Source of the DNA: Streptomyces sp. Je 1-369
GTDB taxonomy: Bacteria > Actinomycetota > Actinomycetes > Streptomycetales > Streptomycetaceae
Assembly (NCBI RefSeq): GCF_026810505.1
Contig: NZ_CP101750.1
Location: 6,381,501 to 6,445,500 of the forward strand
DNA: 64,000 nucleotides
Direction of reading: 5' to 3'
Every line of letters starts with the position of its first letter. The stretch's first letter is position 1. Below, in pieces: positions 47,978 through 57,100 of this stretch. The notes beneath the pieces were generated by a model that was not told the DNA's origin, ran no database searches, and saw only the letters and a list, made by a program, of their open reading frames with translations. The position numbers and the translations under genes were made by a program.

Positions 47978-50083
47978 CTACTTTCCTGATACGTCGGCAG
48001 CTGTGTCAACGCCAGCGGTACTCGCCCGGTCGATCGCGTCTTGCGCTCCGTATTCGCTGCCTCCGTGCATCTTCCTCCATTGCGCCGCAAGTGCCATTAG
48101 TTGCTCATTTCGCACCTTGTACACATCGCGGTTGGTGTCAGCTTCCTTGTCGTCCAGACGATCCTGCTCATCCTTTTGCCATTTGCCGGCCACATAGTCA
48201 AATGCTTGTTGCGCGTCCTCGCTTCCTACCGGCAAGTAGCTGATGCCCTTATCGATAATCCATTTGCCCTTGACCTCTGCCGTTTCCGGGGGTGGTTCAG
48301 CCTGAGACCGCGCTTCTTCCAGGAAGCCAACCGTTCGACCGGCCCTGGTCAGAGAATCCTCTGGTTTCTCACCCTTTTCCGGCTTCTCGGCGTAGATGTC
48401 TGTCACCATTGCCTTGTTTATGCCGTGGTTCAGTTCGCCATAGGCGTCATCACTCTTGGAGACCTGCTTAAGTACCTCAAAGAGTTCGTGTTGCGGAATG
48501 GGTGATGTCTTCACTGCTACTGAGCTCGTGGCTGCGTGCACAGTGTCCCCATGGTTAACCAGGATCTTGGCCATCGGCTCGCGCAAGGATGATGGGAAGT
48601 CGTCACCGCTCTCGGACAGGTAAGTGATGGATGACTTGAATACTTTTCTGTTTTCGTCCGTATGCTCGACGAACTTGCCGTCTTCGTCACTCGACGAGAT
48701 GCCAGTAGCTGCGGCCTGCAGTGCGGCACCGAAGCCGACCCGGTCATCAGCGTCTGGAGCGGGAGTGTACGTGGAGGCCTTGGCGCCCTCGTGCACTTCC
48801 TGGATAACGCTCCAATCGCGATGCTGGCCGTCACCCACTCCCATGAGGTATGGGAGATTCTTGTCGGAGTTCAAGAATGATGCGGCAGTTTGCGGATCGC
48901 GGCTCATCACTCCGAGGACCCCGTCCAGTGGATCATTTGCAAACCACCCGGAAGTCTTACCGTTGTATGGGCCCTTGAGATCCCAGATGTCGGGATTCTT
49001 CTTCTCGGCGCTTATGATGTCATTTCCGACATCCTCGAGGAATTTACGGGAGAACCCATTCGCCTTATCGCCGGTCCCTGCCTCCATGAGGGTGACCAAG
49101 GACTGGTAGCCGCGTACCTTATCAAGGCGGGCACCATGGAAGTCCGTTTCGTAGCGACTCACTCCCGCCTTCTTCAAGTCAGCGTGCCATTCCTTGTACC
49201 ATTTGCTATCGGTGTTCTGCGTCGCCCTGGCCAGCGTATCCGCCAGGCCCGATTCGAGAGCAGAGTAGTCACCGCTATGTTTTGGGTCTTTGACATGCCC
49301 GAGGTCATTCAGCCTGTTCGATAGGGTGATGGTTCCACCGGGCCCCAGGCTGTCAAGCAGAGTTCTACTGAATACGCCGTTGTCGCTATTCTCCTTGAAT
49401 GCCCGCTTGAGGGCCGCGATTTCGCGTGCGGACGGATCCTTCCCTTCATTAATGCGGGTAAGAATATCGGCCGCTTTCTCTGCCTCGTGCGCAGCCTCGT
49501 AGTCCCCAATCTTCTTTCTGGCTTGCGCATTGAAACCGTTGAGAGTTCCGTCGCCAAGGTCCGAATCAATGACGACGGCCTCAAGGGAGATCTTGACCCC
49601 GGCATCGGCTTCGTCGACCGCCTCCACCGCCTTGCGAATATGTTCACTCCAGGAGGCTTCCAGTTCTGGAAGTCCTGGATCGTTGCGAGCTGCCTTGGCC
49701 GCGCTGGCGCTCGCCCTCTTGTAGTCGAAGCGGCAAACCCCTTGATCGGATACGTCCATTCCCGCATCATGAGCTTCTTTGCGTGCCTTCTTGACCGCAG
49801 CCTTCAGCTCGGAAAACTGTGAATGCGCATCGCGTAGCAGTGAAGCCACCGCTTTCGCTTCTGTCTGCGCTGCTTGAATTTCCTTCAGTGTGATGTCGAA
49901 ACGTTCGTTCGCTGCATTGGCACTCAGCCCCCGCCAGTCTGGACCACCGAGGGAAATCCCATGGACATCCCTTTTGTACTGCCCCTCCAGCGTCTTGAAT
50001 GAGGCAGCCATGTCATCCCACTTCTTGGCTGCTGTTGTGAGGGTCGATAGGTCGGTAGTCATGACTTCGTGGTAGCTGGGCAC
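47978..50083 (-). CDS. Large WXG-like ESX cargo candidate (701 aa, DUF6571-like)
   Basis: A 701-residue, mostly helical protein. Residues 1-110 form a WXG100-like hairpin: helix, a turn with GGPDWRGLSANAANERF, and a second helix LKEIQAAQTEAKAVASLLRD. The body has NSDNGVFSRTLLDSLGPGG and LTLMEAGTGDKAN-like segments, and the C-terminal part has DYVAGKWQKDEQDRLDDKEA. This resembles, from memory, the DUF6571 family of actinobacterial ESX-linked proteins. No known toxin motif is seen. No signal peptide is present, as expected for ESX export. The GTG at 50083 with AAGGA upstream was chosen; ATG 50062 is possible. GC is clearly below the window average. Confidence 0.72.
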   Translation of the reverse strand: MPSYHEVMTTDLSTLTTAAKKWDDMAASFKTLEGQYKRDVHGISLGGPDWRGLSANAANERFDITLKEIQAAQTEAKAVASLLRDAHSQFSELKAAVKKARKEAHDAGMDVSDQGVCRFDYKRASASAAKAARNDPGLPELEASWSEHIRKAVEAVDEADAGVKISLEAVVIDSDLGDGTLNGFNAQARKKIGDYEAAHEAEKAADILTRINEGKDPSAREIAALKRAFKENSDNGVFSRTLLDSLGPGGTITLSNRLNDLGHVKDPKHSGDYSALESGLADTLARATQNTDSKWYKEWHADLKKAGVSRYETDFHGARLDKVRGYQSLVTLMEAGTGDKANGFSRKFLEDVGNDIISAEKKNPDIWDLKGPYNGKTSGWFANDPLDGVLGVMSRDPQTAASFLNSDKNLPYLMGVGDGQHRDWSVIQEVHEGAKASTYTPAPDADDRVGFGAALQAAATGISSSDEDGKFVEHTDENRKVFKSSITYLSESGDDFPSSLREPMAKILVNHGDTVHAATSSVAVKTSPIPQHELFEVLKQVSKSDDAYGELNHGINKAMVTDIYAEKPEKGEKPEDSLTRAGRTVGFLEEARSQAEPPPETAEVKGKWIIDKGISYLPVGSEDAQQAFDYVAGKWQKDEQDRLDDKEADTNRDVYKVRNEQLMALAAQWRKMHGGSEYGAQDAIDRASTAGVDTAADVSGK

Positions 50084-50127
50084 AGCGTTCGTTCCTTCTC
50101 TTTGGCTATCCTTAAAGGTTCAGAACC

Positions 50128-50577
50128 TCAGGTGATCTTGCTGATGTCGGACTCTCGCAGGATCTGGGATCGGATGCCGAGTTCATTACTATTGAAACTG
50201 ATGGAAGTGTCTCGCAGTGCGGAGCTTTCGGCGGCGAGTCTCTTTTTCAGTGACTTCACCTGTGTGCTCCAGGCTTTTTGTGCTTTATGTAGGGCAGGTG
50301 AAGTCAACCAACCGTCACCGTCCTTCGGCTTGAATGCTTTCACGGCATTTGCTGTATCTTCGTCGGCCACATCACCAGCTTTTTGAGTGTCCCTGAGTAG
50401 ATGCTCATCAATGGCTCTGGCAGCCTTCTTCTTTTCGGCAGGACTTGATGCAAAATCCTCACCCCCCTGGCCGCCGGACCCGCCGCCGTTGTGTGGGGAC
50501 GCTGTGTTCAATTGCATGTCGGCGTGCAGGTCCGTGGCCCTGTTTCGAGCCTGGCCCCACTCTTCTTCGAACGACAT
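50128..50577 (-). CDS. Small helical partner protein of the ESX cargo
   Basis: A 149-residue acidic/basic helical protein starting MSFEEEWGQARNRATDLHAD, with a Gly-rich segment (GGGSGGQGGEDF), then AHKAQKAWSTQVKSLKKRL-type helices and an ending RSQILRESDISKIT. Small proteins of this plan commonly precede large WXG-like genes in Streptomyces and other actinobacteria; a chaperone or dimer-partner role is inferred. It lies 63 bases after the second mycosin gene and 44 bases before the cargo gene on the same strand. GC is low. Confidence 0.68.
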   Translation of the reverse strand: MSFEEEWGQARNRATDLHADMQLNTASPHNGGGSGGQGGEDFASSPAEKKKAARAIDEHLLRDTQKAGDVADEDTANAVKAFKPKDGDGWLTSPALHKAQKAWSTQVKSLKKRLAAESSALRDTSISFNSNELGIRSQILRESDISKIT

Positions 50578-50640
50578 AGCCCTCGCTCCTGATATCTGTC
50601 TGTGGCACCGCGTGGGAGGGGAGTGCGATCCAGCCCTGGC

Positions 50641-51924
50641 TCACGCGGGCGGTCTGGTGTCCGAAGGGGCGCTGCGTGTGGAGCTACGCCGACGCGCCTG
50701 GTAGATCGCGAACACCGTGCCCAGGGTCACGGCGGCGCTGAGCCCCAAAACCGTCCAGAGCGTGTTGTCGTGTCCCTCGGAAGCTGCCGCCTTGGCGTCT
50801 GATTCATCCGCCTTCTTGCGACTTGCGCGGGTGCCGCTGCGGTCAGACGAGTGCGGAGCGGGGGATTTAGCTGCCGCTGCCAGGTCCGGCAGGGGGTACT
50901 CGTCGGCAGGACCAGGATCTCCAGGCTCCTTCAGCGCGATACGAGGTCGCACCGCCCCATACCCCACCGAGTCGTCCCGGCTCCAGCCGTCGTCGTTGCC
51001 CTGCATTGTGTTGATCATGACCCGCAGGACCTGGTTGTTCGTCCAGTCGGGGTGCTTGGACCAGATGAGGGCGGCGGAGGCGGAGGCGAGGGCCGTGCTG
51101 GCGCTGGTGCCGTGACCCTTGCAGAGTTCGGTGCCGCCGGCACACGCGTTCCAGATGTCGTCGCCAGGGGCGACCATGTCGACTTGCGGGCCCCATTGCG
51201 ACTCCTTGGTCCGTTCAACCTCTCGGTTGATCGCGCCAACCCCGACTACGCCGGGCGTTGCTGCGGGGTACTCCACCGCATTGCCCTTGTGAGCACTGTT
51301 GCCAACAGCTGCGAAGATCAACGTCCCCTTGTCGATCGCGTACTTGACGGCAGCGCTGAGTTCGGGCGTATTTACATTCGAGAGTCCGCGATGATTGGGA
51401 CTGCCCATGGAGATGTTGAGGATCTGGGCATCTGAGTCGACGGCGTAGCGGATCGCCTTGGACAAATCTCTTGAGTATGAGGAGAGTTGGTCGGGCTTGC
51501 CTGACTTTTCGTAGCTAGAGGGCATGCGGATGGGCAGAATCTTGGTGTCTGGCGCCAAGCCGTAGGAACCTGAAACCTTGCCACGAGCCCCCGTGCCCGC
51601 GATGAGCGCTGCGATGCCTGTGCCATGGCTGTCCCGGTCGGAGTGCTCGTCACCGGGGAGGTCCGAATAGTCCTTCCCGTCGAGAACCCGGCCCTGGAGG
51701 TCGGCGACCGTGTCATCGACTCCGGAGTCGATGACCGCGACGGTCATATTGCGCCCGGTGCTGATCTTCCACATCTCTTCGGCATGCATGGCGTCGAGGT
51801 GCCACTGCCGGGATCGCACAGTGTCGGCATGGGCTGGATCCGCAGTGACGCCCACCATGAGCAGGCCCAGGACTGCTGCCAGAGCAGTCCTGGAACGGAT
51901 GTCGCTCTTCCTGGTGAGGGGCAT
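50641..51924 (-). CDS. Type VII secretion mycosin, S8 serine protease (copy 2)
   Basis: A 427-residue subtilisin-like protease with a signal peptide (AAVLGLLMVGVTADPAHA). The triad is Asp66 (VIDSGVDD), His100 (DSHGTGIAA) and Ser274 (GHGTSASTA), with oxyanion Asn209 (AAVGNSA). A Ser/Ala-rich linker and a C-terminal membrane helix (LWTVLGLSAAVTLGTVFAIY) with the basic tail QARRRSS are present. It differs clearly from the other mycosin in this locus. It is the gene before the small partner and cargo genes, suggesting a dedicated processing enzyme for that module. Confidence 0.88.
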   Translation of the reverse strand: MPLTRKSDIRSRTALAAVLGLLMVGVTADPAHADTVRSRQWHLDAMHAEEMWKISTGRNMTVAVIDSGVDDTVADLQGRVLDGKDYSDLPGDEHSDRDSHGTGIAALIAGTGARGKVSGSYGLAPDTKILPIRMPSSYEKSGKPDQLSSYSRDLSKAIRYAVDSDAQILNISMGSPNHRGLSNVNTPELSAAVKYAIDKGTLIFAAVGNSAHKGNAVEYPAATPGVVGVGAINREVERTKESQWGPQVDMVAPGDDIWNACAGGTELCKGHGTSASTALASASAALIWSKHPDWTNNQVLRVMINTMQGNDDGWSRDDSVGYGAVRPRIALKEPGDPGPADEYPLPDLAAAAKSPAPHSSDRSGTRASRKKADESDAKAAASEGHDNTLWTVLGLSAAVTLGTVFAIYQARRRSSTRSAPSDTRPPA

Positions 51925-51941
51925 CTGTAGTCCTTGTCAGG

Positions 51942-53504
51942 TCAGTCGATGACTGGCGGGAGGGTGCGCCGGTTCTCAGGCTGCCAAGTTTCTTCGTCTT
52001 CGGAGAGGTAGTCCTGGCGGTCGGGCTCCTCGCTGCGTGGAGCGTTCCGCTGTTTGGCCGGAGGGGAGGGGGGCCGTCCCATAGCAGTTGAACGCGTCGT
52101 TTCGCCTGCCGCGGAGCTTCGTACCAAACCCGTACCACCAGGCGTGAAGGGACGTCCTTCGACACGACCGGGTTGGTGTGACTGCCGGCCGATCGCTCCG
52201 CCGGGTTCCCTGGTGAGACGCCGGCCGTCGACAACGCCCGGGCGGCCCAGGCTCGTCCCGCCACCGCCGGGGCCGGTCGTCGGGCTCATGGGCGGCCGGC
52301 CTTGCATGTGGTCCCCGCCAAACACATTGCTACGAGGCAGACCAGACGTCGGACGACCTTGACCCGGCGGTGTGGGACGGCCGCCGATGATGCCGGGATC
52401 CCTCGGCATGCGGTTACCGGGACCGTTGTGTGCGCTCTCACCCGTCGGAAGGAGAGGCGGACGCACCATGGGGGAGGGCCGACCTGGAGGCGGGGTGGTA
52501 GGTCCGGACTGAACGGGGGGTGAGCCGAACGGGGGTGGTGCCGTGCCGAGGGCAGGAGGCGTCACTGACTCAGGCCGACCCAGGGAAGGGGTGGGTCCGG
52601 GCGGGGCCTCCGACGGCGACGGCGACGGCGGAAGCGTTGAGACCCGGTCAATTCCCATGGCCACGGGATCAGGGTGAGGCGACTGCGGAACGTTCGACGG
52701 CGAGGGCCCGGGCGCGTACTCGGACGCCCTGACGGGGCCCGCATGGCTGGACGGTGAGTTGCTTCCGGCGCCACCCGGCGGAGAGGGCGGAGGAGGAGAA
52801 GAAGAGGAGTATTGGCCCGCTGCCGCAGCGCCGCCTCCCTCACCAGGTACTGCCTGGTAACTCTCCTCCTGGCGCCATCTACTCGGATTCCCATCATGCG
52901 CCGCCGGCGGCGCAAACGTAGGCGGCGTCACCCCATTCACCTGCTGCGCAGACTGCTGATACGTCTGCGCAAGCTTCCGCATCCGCTGCACCGCCTCCGC
53001 CTGCGCCGCCTCGATGCGTCCCTGCGCCGCGGCCGCATCCGACTTGGAGTCGCGGGTGACCTTGGCGGCGTCGGGGTCGTTGGGGGCCTTCTTGGCGGCG
53101 TCCATGTTCTTGTTGGCGGTGCGCAGGTCCGCCTTCGCCTGCGTCGTGTCCGAAGCCGGCGGCATCGACGCCTTCGCCTCGGCGATCGCCTGGGCGACCA
53201 CGCCCATCCAGCGCGACGCGACCTCGCTGTACTCCCCGAGGTACAGCGTGGCGCTCGCCGACTGGGTGCCCCATACGCGGAAGGCGTCGCCGCCCTCGCC
53301 CTGCCAGTGCAGGCCCTTCGTGTACGTCATGAGGTCGTCGCCGATCTTGGTGATCGTCGACGCGGCCCTGCCCAGCTTTCCGGCGAGTTGGGAAGCGCCC
53401 TCCGAACTCGCGGACTCCACCAGCGCGAGCAGCTGCTCGTGCGTCATGGACTCGAAGTCCGTGTGCGCGAGCTTGGGCGTGCCGCCCTTGGATCCCTCAG
53501 CCAT
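51942..53504 (-). CDS. ESX-associated protein with helical N domain and long Pro-rich tail
   Basis: A 520-residue protein. Residues 1-190 are helical with a WxG-like turn (TKGLHWQGEGGDAFRVWGTQ), like the large WXG/PPE-type substrates. Residues 200-520 are Pro/Gly/Ser-rich, with RPTPPGQGRPTSG and GRPFTPGG-type segments, and read like a surface stalk. Automatic annotation may confuse the tail with IF-2. No signal peptide is present, so ESX export is likely. It lies 17 bases upstream of the second mycosin gene, which could cut it. GC is high, unlike the module downstream. Confidence 0.75.
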   Translation of the reverse strand: MAEGSKGGTPKLAHTDFESMTHEQLLALVESASSEGASQLAGKLGRAASTITKIGDDLMTYTKGLHWQGEGGDAFRVWGTQSASATLYLGEYSEVASRWMGVVAQAIAEAKASMPPASDTTQAKADLRTANKNMDAAKKAPNDPDAAKVTRDSKSDAAAAQGRIEAAQAEAVQRMRKLAQTYQQSAQQVNGVTPPTFAPPAAHDGNPSRWRQEESYQAVPGEGGGAAAAGQYSSSSPPPPSPPGGAGSNSPSSHAGPVRASEYAPGPSPSNVPQSPHPDPVAMGIDRVSTLPPSPSPSEAPPGPTPSLGRPESVTPPALGTAPPPFGSPPVQSGPTTPPPGRPSPMVRPPLLPTGESAHNGPGNRMPRDPGIIGGRPTPPGQGRPTSGLPRSNVFGGDHMQGRPPMSPTTGPGGGGTSLGRPGVVDGRRLTREPGGAIGRQSHQPGRVEGRPFTPGGTGLVRSSAAGETTRSTAMGRPPSPPAKQRNAPRSEEPDRQDYLSEDEETWQPENRRTLPPVID

Positions 53505-53600
53505 CGTCTTGTGCCCCCGGTCCCCGTCCTCGTCCCCGTCTCAGTGCCCGTGCTCGTGCCTGCGTTCGTGCTCTTCCTCGTCCCCATCCCCGTACGGTCA

Positions 53601-54131
53601 TCAGAGCGCCGTGTCCTTGTCCGTCGCCTTCGGGCCGGATCCATCGGAGCCGGAGCCGGAGCCTGAGCCGGAACCGCCGGGCCCCTGCGCGTACGGATCC
53701 CGATCAGGGTCGTAGTACTTCTCCGCCTCCGCGTTGATCGCCCGCATCCGCGCCCGAATGTCGTCCTCGAGGTTGTCGTAGCCCACTCGCGACGCATGGA
53801 CCGCAAGTCCGAGCCCCTCGATCTGGGCGCCCAACGCCTTCGAGAGCTTCTCCAGCTCGTCGTGCACGGTCGCGTACGAGTCGTAGAGGAACTGCGCCTC
53901 CTTGAAGTCCGCCGACCCCAGCTGCCTCCGCGACAGCCGGTCGGCGCCGACCCTGCCCGGCGCGGCCTCCGAACCCTCGAGCTCGGTGAGCAGGTCGTCG
54001 ACGCGCTTCTTGAAGCCCTTCATCGCGCTCGCCTGGACGTCCAGCGCCATTTGCGGGTTTACGCCGTAAAGGGTGTCGAACGACTTGTCCGTATCCGGCG
54101 TTCCGCCGTTGCCCCCGCTCGAACTCGCCAC
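53601..54131 (-). CDS. Small WXG-like ESX substrate with YxxxD motif and Gly/Ser tail
   Basis: A 176-residue protein. A helix-turn-helix body (about residues 25-140, MALDVQASAMKGFKKRVDDL and YDSYATVHDELEKLSKALG) is followed by RAINAEAEKYYDPDRDP, where YYDPD fits the ESX export signal YxxxD. A Gly/Ser run (GSGSGSGSGSDGSG) follows. It is likely the partner of the Pro-rich protein encoded 96 bases downstream, as with PE/PPE pairs. ATG at 54131. Confidence 0.75.
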   Translation of the reverse strand: MASSSGGNGGTPDTDKSFDTLYGVNPQMALDVQASAMKGFKKRVDDLLTELEGSEAAPGRVGADRLSRRQLGSADFKEAQFLYDSYATVHDELEKLSKALGAQIEGLGLAVHASRVGYDNLEDDIRARMRAINAEAEKYYDPDRDPYAQGPGGSGSGSGSGSDGSGPKATDKDTAL

Positions 54132-54169
54132 GCCTGCCTCCCCGTTGAGTCATGTAACCAGCACGCACT

Positions 54170-57100
54170 CTAGTAGTGGTCCGGGAGCCGCCCCACTTGA
54201 ATCAGGGCAGTCCCACGCTTTCGTGACACGAACGTTCCGCGACCCGGCGGCATCGGGCGGGCGCGGACATTTCCGAGAATGTCTCCTTCGCTCGGATCGC
54301 CCGACAACAGCACACCTTGCGCGCCCAGTTCCTTTACGCGCTGCATGAACGCCTCGTACATCGAACGTGAGGCTCCGGCCGAGCTCCGCGCGATGATGAA
54401 CTTGACGCCGACGTCCCGCGCGAACGGCAGGTGCTCGACCAACACGCTCAGCGGATTGGTGGAATTGGTGGCCACCAGTTCGTAGTCGTCGATGATGACG
54501 AACAGTTCCGGACCGTTCCACCAGCTTCGATCACGCAACTGCTGCGGAGTGATGTCGGGCTTGGGTGCCCGCTTCTCCATGAAGGTGGCGATGGCGTTCA
54601 TGTGGACGTCCATTGCCGACGCCATCGGGGCGTACTCCAGCAGGTGGTCCGCCGACACCGCCTCCAGCATGGTGCGCCGGTAGTCGCCGACGACGATGCG
54701 GGCCTGCGCGGGCGTGTATCTCTCCGCGATCTGCTTCGCGATGAGGCGCAGCAGGTTCGTCTTGCCCGATTCGCTTTCACCGAAGACCAGGAAGAATGGA
54801 TCTGTCTCGAAATCGACGAAGACCGGTTCCAGGTTCGTCTCGTCGATGCCGATGGCGACACCGTGCTGCGGGAACTCGAATCCCTTCGGCAGCTGGTCAG
54901 CCGGGAGTTTGCGCGGCAGCAGCCGCACCGTCGGGGCCGCGGGCCCGTGCCAGTTGCCCTTCACCGTCTCGACCAACTGAGCCGTCGCGTCGCTGAGGGC
55001 GGCGGGGTCGGGTGACGAGTCGACGCGCGGCATCGCCGTCATGAAATGCAGCTTCTCCGGGACCTGGCCGCGGCCGGGCACCCCGGCGGGGACGTTCATG
55101 GCGACCTTGCGGTCGAACTCCGAGTCCATGACATCACCGAGACGCAGCTCCAGACGTCCGAGCATCTGGTCCTTGAGCGCCGCCCGCACCTCCATGTAGC
55201 GCGACGCGGACACGACGACATGTACGCCGTACCCGAGGCCGCGACCTGCGATGTCGTTGACGACGCCCTCGAGCATCTCGTAGTCGTTCTTGAAGCTTCC
55301 CCACCCGTCGATGACGAGGAAGACGTCACCCCAGGCCTCACCGGGGAGCTGCCCCGCGGCGCGCTGGCGCCGATAGGTGGTGATCGAGTCGATGCCGTTG
55401 GCGCGGAAGAAGGCCTCGCGGCGGTTCAGGACACCGGCGACCTCCGCCACCGCGCGCCGCACCCGCTCAGGATCCAGACGGGAGGCCACCCCTCCCACAT
55501 GCGGCAGATCGGAGACCGAGGCCAGGCCCCCGCCGCCGAAGTCCAGGCAGTAGAACTGCACCTCGTGCGCGGTATGGGTCAGCGCGAACGACGTGATCAA
55601 CGTACGCAGCAGCGTCGACTTTCCCGACTGCGGTCCGCCGACCACCACCATGTTGCCCGCCGCGCCCGAGAAGTCGCTGTACAGCACTTCACGCTTCTGC
55701 TCGAAGGGCTTGTCGACCAGGCCCAGGGGAACGACAAGGCCCCCGGGGCGTGTGTAGTCGCCGGCGTGCAGGCCCCGCTCCGCGGACACCACGAGCCGCG
55801 GCATGAGCTGGTCCAGCGTCGGGGCCTCGTCCAGCGGCGGCAGCCACACCTGGTGCGCCGGCACGCCCTGCCCCTCGAGGCGGCGCACCACGACATCCAG
55901 CACGGTGTCGGCAAGCGCGTCGTCCTCCCTACGGGAGGACGCACGGAGCTGCCCAGTGTCCGGAGCCGTGTACGTCGCAGCAACCGGGGCCGCGGTGAAG
56001 AGTGCGGGCCTGCGATCGATGGGCAGCTGGGTCGACGCCGGGTCGGCGCCACCCGCGCGGTACACCCCGGAGACGTACGCCGCCTTGAAACGGGTCATCT
56101 CATCCGTACCGAACTTCAGGTAGCCGGAGCCCGGCACGGACGGCAGGTGGTAGGCGTCCGGCACACCCAGCGCCGTACGGGACTCCGAAGCGGAGAAGGT
56201 GCGCAGTCCGACGCGGTACGACAAGTAGGTGTCGAGCCCCCGCAGTTTGCCCTCCTCCAGGCGCTGCGAAGCGAGCAGCAGGTGCACACCGAGAGACCGG
56301 CCGATGCGGCCGATCTGGATGAACATGTCGATGAAATCGGGCTTGGCCGTCAGCAGTTCACTGAACTCGTCGATCACCAGGACGAGCGACGCCAAGGGGG
56401 CCAGGGGCGCACCCGCGGCGCGTGCCTTCTCGTAGTCGTGCATGTTCGCGTAGTTGCCCGCCGACCGCAGCAGCTCCTGTCGGCGCTGCAGTTCGCCGCG
56501 GATCGCGTCGCCCATGCGGTCCACGAGAGTGAGGTCGTCCGAAAGATTCGTGATCACCGCCGCGACGTGCGGCATGTCCGACATGCCGGCGAACGTCGCA
56601 CCACCCTTGAAGTCGGCGAGGACAAAGTTCAAGGTCTCTGAGGAGTGGGTCACGGCCAGCCCCAGGACCAGCGTGCGCAGCAGCTCGGACTTGCCCGAAC
56701 CCGTGGCACCCACACACAGGCCGTGCGGGCCCATGCCCTCTTGAGCCGCCTCCTTGAGGTCCAGCATGACCGGCCGGCCGTCCTCGCCCACCCCGATGGG
56801 GACCCGGAGCCGCTCGGCCGTCGAACGGGGCCGCCACGTGCGCGTGACGTCCACCGACCCCGCGTCCCCCAGATTCAGCAGATCGGTGAAGTCCAGGTTG
56901 GCGAGCAGCGGTTCGTCGTCGTCGCCCCCGCCCATGCGCAGCGGCGCCAGCTGCCGTGCCAGCGCCTCCGCGGCGGGCAGCGACAGCGTGTCCGGTACGC
57001 CTTCGTAGGCGACGCCACCGGTCGACTCCAGGAGCAGCTTGCCGGGCCGGGCGACCACGGAGAGGCCACCGCGAGGCTCATCCAGCTCCCCGCTGACCAC

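Noticed and set aside
48101..49324. Plus-strand open frames within the low-GC region
   Set aside because: They lie opposite the continuous 701-codon minus-strand gene and lack ribosome binding sites and family patterns.
46594..51924. Integrated mobile element with integrase or transposase
   Set aside because: No recombinase, tRNA attachment site or terminal inverted repeats were found; only a partial gene duplication and a GC shift are visible.
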